From Epilinea sp044228875 (GTDB lineage Bacteria > Chloroflexota > Anaerolineae > Epilineales > Epilineaceae): a stretch of 27,218 nucleotides of DNA. Under the pieces are notes generated by a model. That model made no database searches. It was not told the DNA's origin and worked only from the letters and a program-made list of their open reading frames with translations. Positions 23,601-27,218 of this stretch are shown one piece after another. The position numbers and the translations under genes are program-made. Where the stretch lies: contig JBGAUA010000034.1 of assembly GCA_044228875.1 (NCBI GenBank), positions 1 to 27,218 of the forward strand, in the 5' to 3' direction. Position 1 is the stretch's first letter; each line of letters starts with the position of its first letter.

Positions 23601-23929
23601 TGGTCCTGCTGACGGAGAAGCGGGGCGGATCGCCCGACGTCAACACCCTCAGCAACCTGGCCCAGCTGGCCAACGACCTCAAGAAGGGCCCGCAGGAGGT
23701 CTGCAACTGGGTCGACCGCGGCTACACCAGCAGCGAGGAGGACAAGCTGCCGGAGGTGGATCCCACCTTCAGCCGCCTGAACGCGGTCTACGGCTGCCGG
23801 GAGACCCAGGCGCCGGCGGAGGAGGCTCCGCCGCCCGCCGGCGGGGCGCCGTCCACCGACGACTCCCTGCCGACGGCCGCGCCCGGAGCGGCTGACGAAA
23901 CAGCGCCGACGGCCGCGAGCCAACCCTGA
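20624..23929 (+). CDS. O-antigen ligase (Wzy_C family) fused to a TPR region
   Basis: A 1101-residue multi-pass membrane protein. About ten hydrophobic helices occupy residues 15-480. The periplasmic loop region has the Wzy_C-type motif DRSHNEAFDALVTTGFLGLGAYLLL (about 368-392; read as two parts), typical of WaaL/Wzy glycan ligases or polymerases. A second hydrophobic block spans about 490-730. From about residue 740 a soluble domain with tetratricopeptide-like helices begins (YAEAVARYSQSLTLDPKEDY, ALAVLNQALAMAPHNPDHTA, DAAFERIEESLAIDPKFLHP). It ends in an Ala/Pro/Thr-rich tail. It probably ligates or polymerises surface polysaccharide or glycoprotein glycans. The GT4 transferase follows 8 nt later. 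Confidence 0.88.
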   Translation: MSPSPRAASPFARLAEAGWLLAVIAVPLFFNVWTYRVFEPDKLTLLRSVALFMAAGGLAHWLSARAEVDARAFLRRPLVVPVLVLTAVIALSTATSLTPWLSLTGSFVRLQGLYTWCAYVVVFLSILAFLEERDQLERLITAIILPSLPVALYGIVQKFGKDPMPWLGNVTARVASTMGNSIFVAAYLILTVPLTLVRLVRALRAMNAVADEAPLFNAATLRVVGYLVLLAFQLAAVVLAGSRGPMLGLLGGLFFMFLLLAVLRGERRTVFGVLGAGAALVAFLVVFNLPGSPLAPLRDVPYLGRMGRIFETQSGTGKVRLLIWQGTVDLVGSDPMRAVVGWGPESMHVAYNPFYPPELANYEARNASPDRSHNEAFDALVTTGFLGLGAYLLLFSSVFFLGLRWLGLIAGAAESRRFLALWLGGGLLAVAGFRFFTDSWTYFGVALPAGMIAGLFLYVVGKALGGWQAPQRPGRLLLVGLLAAVIAHFIEIHFGIAIAATRTLFFALIALLAVVGPAMDEAHPLWREGDGEDEALAAVAPAGEQRRRSPRRLAAQRTQASAGGALRTWIQAAFLPMACLSVLAYDFLVDPKLGNLWIVLWLMGLTWFIGSLIVGGETAVDLAARRGPRTGLGAFLMLSAGAPLVYAASHLGILAMKATDGSSLAGRSSTSSGLLFLFYFALLLLLAGWAWSLGRKGVGAPRTWLLLPLGAAALLLTVWTNINEARADIYYKEGQYFHDGASQDGDNEQALMNYAEAVARYSQSLTLDPKEDYYLLFKGKALLEKAARMAAVFDQQHLDETGAITGGDEYQGGSAEAAATRDQAFEEALAVLNQALAMAPHNPDHTANLARAYQIWGDVTHEPARRAERLEQSRQWFLKAVAPDLSPHNAQLREELAQTEYLDGRRDAAFERIEESLAIDPKFLHPYRTRARFHSDIARESDKPEDWQKSADDFAVYLANGEGKRDLLAWSEFGWIQGKLGNLAEAYDANVQVVLLTEKRGGSPDVNTLSNLAQLANDLKKGPQEVCNWVDRGYTSSEEDKLPEVDPTFSRLNAVYGCRETQAPAEEAPPPAGGAPSTDDSLPTAAPGAADETAPTAASQP

Positions 23930-23937
23930 GCCCCGTC

Positions 23938-24978
23938 ATGCCGCTCCTGGTGGTCTTCGCCCTGGCCTTGGCGGGGACCCTGGTGGCCACGCCTCTGGCC
24001 CGCCGGCTGGCCTGGCGGCTGGGGGTGACAGCACAGCCGTCGGCCAACCGCTTCCACAGTCGGCCGACGCCGCTGTTGGGTGGTCTGGCCATCTACGCGG
24101 CGGTGATCCTGGTGATGGCCGGCGCGGCGGGGCGGACCGAGATCAGGGAGCTGGCGGGCATCCTGGGCGGCGCGTCACTGGTGGCCCTCCTGGGCGCCTG
24201 GGACGATCGCCGCCCGCTCTCGCCCTATGCCAAGCTCGCGGGCGAGGCTGTCGCCGCCGGGGTATTGATCGCCTCCGGCGTGCAGGTTTCCTTGCTGGGC
24301 CAACGCCTGGGCGGAAGCCTGGGGACGGCGGCGGATCTGGCGCTGACCCTGTTGTGGGTGGTGGCTCTGACCAACGCGGCCAACCTGCTGGACAACATGG
24401 ACGGCGCCCTGGCGGGGGTCACCTTGGTGGCGGCTTCCGCCATCGCCCTCCTGGCGCAGGGCAGCGGCCAGCTGCTGGTGGCTCCCCTGGCGGCCGCGCT
24501 GGCGGGGGCCTGCCTGGGCTTCCTGGCCTACAACCGCAGCCCGGCCAGCATCTTCATGGGCGACGCCGGCTCGCTCTTCCTGGGCTTCGTCCTGGCGGCA
24601 CTCGGCATCAAGCTGCGCTTTCCGGGCCAGTCGCCGGCGGCCAGCTGGATGGTGCCGGTGCTGGCGCTGGCCATCCCGCTCTTCGACACCCTGCTGGTGG
24701 TGCTCTCCCGCCTGCGCCGCGGCCTGAACCCGCTCAAGCATGGCGGCAAGGACCACCTGGCCCACCGCCTGGTCGCCGGAGGCGCCAGCCCCCGCGAGGC
24801 CGTTCAGACCTTGTGGCTGCTGGGCTGCGCCGCGGCCGCCCTGGCCCTCTACGTGGGCCGCCTCGACCGCGGCGACAGCGGTCCCGCCTGGCTGGCTCTC
24901 GCCGCGGCGGGGGCGGCGATGCTGTGGGGCCTGTGGGAGCTGGAATGGCGCCCAGCGGCCAGGCGGCGGCTGGAGTAG
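23938..24978 (+). CDS. WecA/TagO-like undecaprenyl-phosphate GlcNAc-1-phosphate transferase
   Basis: A 346-residue polytopic membrane enzyme of the polyprenyl-phosphate HexNAc-1-P transferase family (Pfam GT4 with MraY, WecA, TagO). It would start surface glycan synthesis by transferring GlcNAc-1-P (or a related sugar-P) from a UDP-sugar to undecaprenyl phosphate. Cytosolic loop motifs are GAWDDRRPLSPYAKL, TNAANLLDNMDGALAG (the Asp pair binds Mg2+/carrier), SIFMGDAGSLFLGF and the sugar-loop HGGKDHLAHRLV. MraY-specific signatures are absent, favouring the WecA/TagO branch. The start lies 8 nt after the ligase-TPR stop with no Shine-Dalgarno sequence, consistent with coupling in one transcript. 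Confidence 0.92.
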   Translation: MPLLVVFALALAGTLVATPLARRLAWRLGVTAQPSANRFHSRPTPLLGGLAIYAAVILVMAGAAGRTEIRELAGILGGASLVALLGAWDDRRPLSPYAKLAGEAVAAGVLIASGVQVSLLGQRLGGSLGTAADLALTLLWVVALTNAANLLDNMDGALAGVTLVAASAIALLAQGSGQLLVAPLAAALAGACLGFLAYNRSPASIFMGDAGSLFLGFVLAALGIKLRFPGQSPAASWMVPVLALAIPLFDTLLVVLSRLRRGLNPLKHGGKDHLAHRLVAGGASPREAVQTLWLLGCAAAALALYVGRLDRGDSGPAWLALAAAGAAMLWGLWELEWRPAARRRLE

Positions 24979-24994
24979 GGGCTGCGCACCGACA

Positions 24995-25024
24995 TTGCCC
25001 CCCCACCGCTATCGGCCCTATGCT
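24995..25024 (+). promoter_or_regulatory. Predicted promoter of the MoeB/ThiF-rhodanese gene
   Basis: -35-like TTGCCC (24995-25000), 18-nt spacer, -10 TATGCT (25019-25024), then 6 nt to ATG 25031. There is no Shine-Dalgarno sequence, so a leaderless transcript is likely. Confidence 0.5.
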
Positions 25025-25030
25025 TCCCTC

Positions 25031-26209
25031 ATGCCGACCCAAGCGCCCGTCACCACCCCCGCCGATCTCCCCCGGCTCGACGCCCAGGAGGTCGCCCGCT
25101 ACAGCCGGCACCTGATCATGCCCCAGGTGGGCATGGCGGGACAGCGGCGGCTGAAGGCGGCCAGCGTACTCCTGGTGGGCGCGGGCGGGCTGGGATCGCC
25201 GGCGGGGCTCTACCTGGCCGCCGCCGGCGTCGGACGCATCGGGCTGGTGGACGCCGACGTGGTCGACGCCTCCAACCTGCAGCGGCAGGTGCTCTACGGC
25301 AGTCGGGACCTGGGCCGGCCCAAGGCCGCGGCGGCGGTCGAGCGGCTCAGGGACCTGAACCCCCACCTGGAGCTGGTGGCCCACGAGACGGTGCTGGATT
25401 CCGGCAACGCCTTGTCGATCCTGGCCGACTACGATGTGGTGGTCGACGGCACGGACAACTTCCCCACCCGCTACCTGGTCAACGACGCCTGCGTGCTCCT
25501 GGGCAAGCCCGATGTCTACGGCAGCATCTACCGCTTCGACGGGCAGGCCTCGGTCTTCTGGGCCGCGAAAGGGCCATGCTACCGTTGCCTCTTCCCCGAG
25601 CCGCCGCCGCCGGGCACCGTGCCCAGCTGCGCCGAAGGCGGCGTGCTGGGCGTCCTGCCAGGCATCGTGGGCTGCATCCAGGCCAACGAGGCCATCAAGC
25701 TCATCCTGGACGCGGGCGAGCCGCTCATCGGGCGGCTGCTGCTCTTCGACGCCCTCGCCATGCGCTTCCAGGATTTCACGCTGCGGAAGGACCCCGACTG
25801 CCCCATCTGCGGCGATCGGCCGACGCTGCGCGCTCTCATCGACTACCAGCAGTTCTGCGGCCTGCCGCGGACCGCGGAACCCCCGGAGGACATCGTGGAC
25901 ATCGACCCGACCGCGCTGCGCGCCCGACTGGACCGCGGTGATCGCCTCACCTTGCTGGACGTGCGCGACCCCCACGAGCTGGCCATCTCGCGACTCGACG
26001 GCGGCTTGCTCATCCCGCTGCCCGAACTGCCGGCGCGGCTGGCCGAGCTGGATCCGGCCGACGAGATCGTGGTCTATTGCCGGACGGGGGTGCGCAGCGC
26101 CCGGGCGGCGGCCTTCCTGCGGCGGGCGGGCTTCCAGCGGGTGCACAACCTGACCGGCGGCATCAACCGCTGGGCCGAAACGGTCGACGACAGCCTGCCG
26201 CGGTATTGA
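25031..26209 (+). CDS. MoeB/ThiF-type sulfur-carrier adenylyltransferase with C-terminal rhodanese domain
   Basis: A 392-residue E1-like enzyme. It adenylates the C-terminal glycine of a ubiquitin-like sulfur carrier (MoaD, ThiS or CysO class). The rhodanese domain then provides a persulfide for thiocarboxylate formation. Seen: the ATP-binding VGAGGLGSP (about 49-57), ASNLQRQVLYG, DGTDNFPTRYLVND, CysxxCys zinc pairs CYRC (183, 186) and CPIC (257, 260), the crossover-loop Cys200 (VPSCAEGGV), and rhodanese Cys350 in VVYCRTGVRSA. The fusion matches MoeZ/MoeBR or Uba4-like proteins in size. ATG 25031 is chosen by the promoter position and by the start of the E1 domain (EVARYSRHLIMPQVG). Which carrier it serves is not encoded nearby. 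Confidence 0.93.
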   Translation: MPTQAPVTTPADLPRLDAQEVARYSRHLIMPQVGMAGQRRLKAASVLLVGAGGLGSPAGLYLAAAGVGRIGLVDADVVDASNLQRQVLYGSRDLGRPKAAAAVERLRDLNPHLELVAHETVLDSGNALSILADYDVVVDGTDNFPTRYLVNDACVLLGKPDVYGSIYRFDGQASVFWAAKGPCYRCLFPEPPPPGTVPSCAEGGVLGVLPGIVGCIQANEAIKLILDAGEPLIGRLLLFDALAMRFQDFTLRKDPDCPICGDRPTLRALIDYQQFCGLPRTAEPPEDIVDIDPTALRARLDRGDRLTLLDVRDPHELAISRLDGGLLIPLPELPARLAELDPADEIVVYCRTGVRSARAAAFLRRAGFQRVHNLTGGINRWAETVDDSLPRY

Positions 26210-26265
26210 CGTCGACGGGCCGGGGAACGCAAACGGCGCCGCGCAGGGCAGCGGGCCGTCGTCCG

Positions 26266-27218
26266 TTACTCCGTGGGGTCCCCCGTCGCGGCGGCGCCCG
26301 GCACCCAGGTAAAGCGCCGCACGTCGCGTCCCGCCTGGTCGCTGCGAATGCCGTCGCTGTCGTCCGTGCCGCGGCGGCGGACGGTCACGCTCCATTCGAT
26401 GACCCGCTTGGCGCCCAGCGCCGGGCGCAGCTCAGGCGGCACGCGCAACGCCGTGGCGTTGCTGTACACCCATTCGCGCTGCGCGTCCGGATCCTCGTCC
26501 AGCGGCGGTAGGGCCGCCAGGGCGTCCGTGCCGTCCGCCGCTTGCTCCGCCGTGACATCGCGCAGGCTCACCACGTAGTAGAGGCCCTCCGGCAGGATGC
26601 CCGCCGAAGACCAGCGCAAGAGGACCACCTCGTCGGTCACCTTCATGTCCGTGCCCGGGCCGAGCAGCCGGAGCGCCGGCACGAGGTCCACGCCGCTGTC
26701 CGCGGCCACCGCCACCTCACCCTGCTCAGGGATGGCTGTGCCGGCCGGCAGGGCCGTGGGGGTGGCCATCTGCGCCGGACGGATGATGATCTCCTGCCCG
26801 GCCTTGAGCTCCGCCTTGGGGCCGGCCTGGGGGTTGAAGGCCTGCAGGTCCTTGACCGGCACGTTGTGCTTGGCGGCGATGTCGTCCATGGTGTCGCCCG
26901 GCTGCACGCGGTAGACCTCCTGCGCACGCACCACGATGGGCTGCGGCGCCGAGGGATCGGCGGGAGCGGCCGCGGCTTCGGCGGCGGGAGCGGGAGCGGC
27001 GTCGCCGGCCGCTTCGGCGGAGACCGGCACCACCACCTCGCCCTCCAGGGGGATGGTGAGCTTGTCCCCCACGTGGAAGCCCGTGGGGTCGGTCACCCCG
27101 TTGGCGGCCACGATGGCGTCCAGGGTCACGCCGTATTCGATGGCGATGCCGTACAGGGTGTCGCCGTTCTTGATCTCGTAGACCACCGACTTGGGCGCCG
27201 CCTTGGCGGACGCTGTCC
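26266..27218 (-). CDS. LysM-repeat protein (N-terminus beyond window edge)
   Basis: The frame is open to the right edge, so the gene is 5'-truncated; about 317 residues are present. The visible part starts with Lys/Ala/Ser residues, then a LysM domain (VYEIKNGDTLYGIAIEYGVT through LTIP), an Ala/Pro-rich linker, and a second LysM (VYRVQPGDTMDDIAAKHNVP through IIIRP). A beta-rich C-terminal module (about 150 residues; EVVLLRWSSAGILPEGLYYVV, RVIEWSVTVRR, VRRFTWVPG) resembles an Ig-like or fibronectin-like fold. LysM domains bind peptidoglycan or other GlcNAc polymers, so it is probably envelope-located; the missing N-terminus should tell. A GTG at 27186 exists but is not the likely start. It converges with the MoeB-rhodanese gene. 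Confidence 0.9.
   Translation of the reverse strand, partial: TASAKAAPKSVVYEIKNGDTLYGIAIEYGVTLDAIVAANGVTDPTGFHVGDKLTIPLEGEVVVPVSAEAAGDAAPAPAAEAAAAPADPSAPQPIVVRAQEVYRVQPGDTMDDIAAKHNVPVKDLQAFNPQAGPKAELKAGQEIIIRPAQMATPTALPAGTAIPEQGEVAVAADSGVDLVPALRLLGPGTDMKVTDEVVLLRWSSAGILPEGLYYVVSLRDVTAEQAADGTDALAALPPLDEDPDAQREWVYSNATALRVPPELRPALGAKRVIEWSVTVRRRGTDDSDGIRSDQAGRDVRRFTWVPGAAATGDPTE

Noticed and set aside
20555..23923. Very long minus-strand open frame opposite the O-antigen ligase gene
   Set aside because: The predicted product is Gln/Gly/His-rich with no motifs, while the plus strand encodes clear transmembrane and TPR features. This is an expected codon-bias shadow.

Overview
This 27.2-kb window looks like high-GC chromosomal DNA from a bacterium, probably Chloroflexota (an Anaerolineae-like lineage) recovered as a metagenome-assembled contig. 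The phylum call is an inference. It rests on the Thr/Pro-rich linkers in a very large secreted protease, the LysM surface protein, the O-antigen-ligase/TPR fusion, and many genes that appear to be transcribed without a leader. A run of ten N (17053-17062) beside a long C/G homopolymer marks a scaffold join, so the sequence there is unreliable.

Layout. Bases 1-275 are the tail of an unidentified gene, followed by a type II glycerate 2-kinase (298-1701). This gene converges on a 1234-residue secreted protease (1802-5506, minus). A near-perfect 18-bp hairpin separates the two. The protease combines a subtilisin (S8) domain with two CAP domains that flank a duplicated beta-sandwich-type domain. 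About 950 bases without a convincing gene follow (5507-6459). Next come a minus-strand menaquinone/haem pair (ubiE/menG then hemB, 2 nt apart) and a divergent Tat-exported multicopper oxidase (8536-10116). A two-winged-helix protein and a SAM methyltransferase overlap by one base (10194-11905).

Bases 11908-12572 hold a lower-GC TumE/HVO_A0114-type toxin-antitoxin pair with an excellent promoter. After it come an M14-type carboxypeptidase, a small dimeric alpha/beta-barrel-like protein, an SDR epimerase/reductase, a lower-GC DUF3592 membrane protein, a CPXCG zinc-ribbon protein and an orphan VapB-type ribbon-helix-helix antitoxin. Beyond the scaffold gap lie a PrsW-family membrane protease, an unidentified multi-pass membrane protein, a XerC/D-type tyrosine recombinase with an unusual C-terminal tail, and a two-gene cell-surface glycan unit (O-antigen ligase-TPR plus a WecA/TagO-like GlcNAc-1-phosphate transferase). 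The window ends with a MoeB/ThiF-rhodanese fusion (sulfur-carrier activation) and a LysM protein that runs off the right edge.

How the genes work together. Most are housekeeping or envelope genes: haem and menaquinone synthesis, copper oxidase, glycan assembly, surface proteolysis, sulfur-carrier activation. Small, lower-GC accessory insertions lie between them. The most notable sequence-level theme is that seven genes have a -10-like hexamer ending only 6-8 nt before the ATG and no Shine-Dalgarno sequence, which suggests leaderless transcription. Other genes in the same window have clear Shine-Dalgarno sequences. I did not find a clear-cut new defence or biosynthetic system. The best candidates for novelty are the modular protease, the structured region upstream of it, and the helix-turn-helix/methyltransferase pair.
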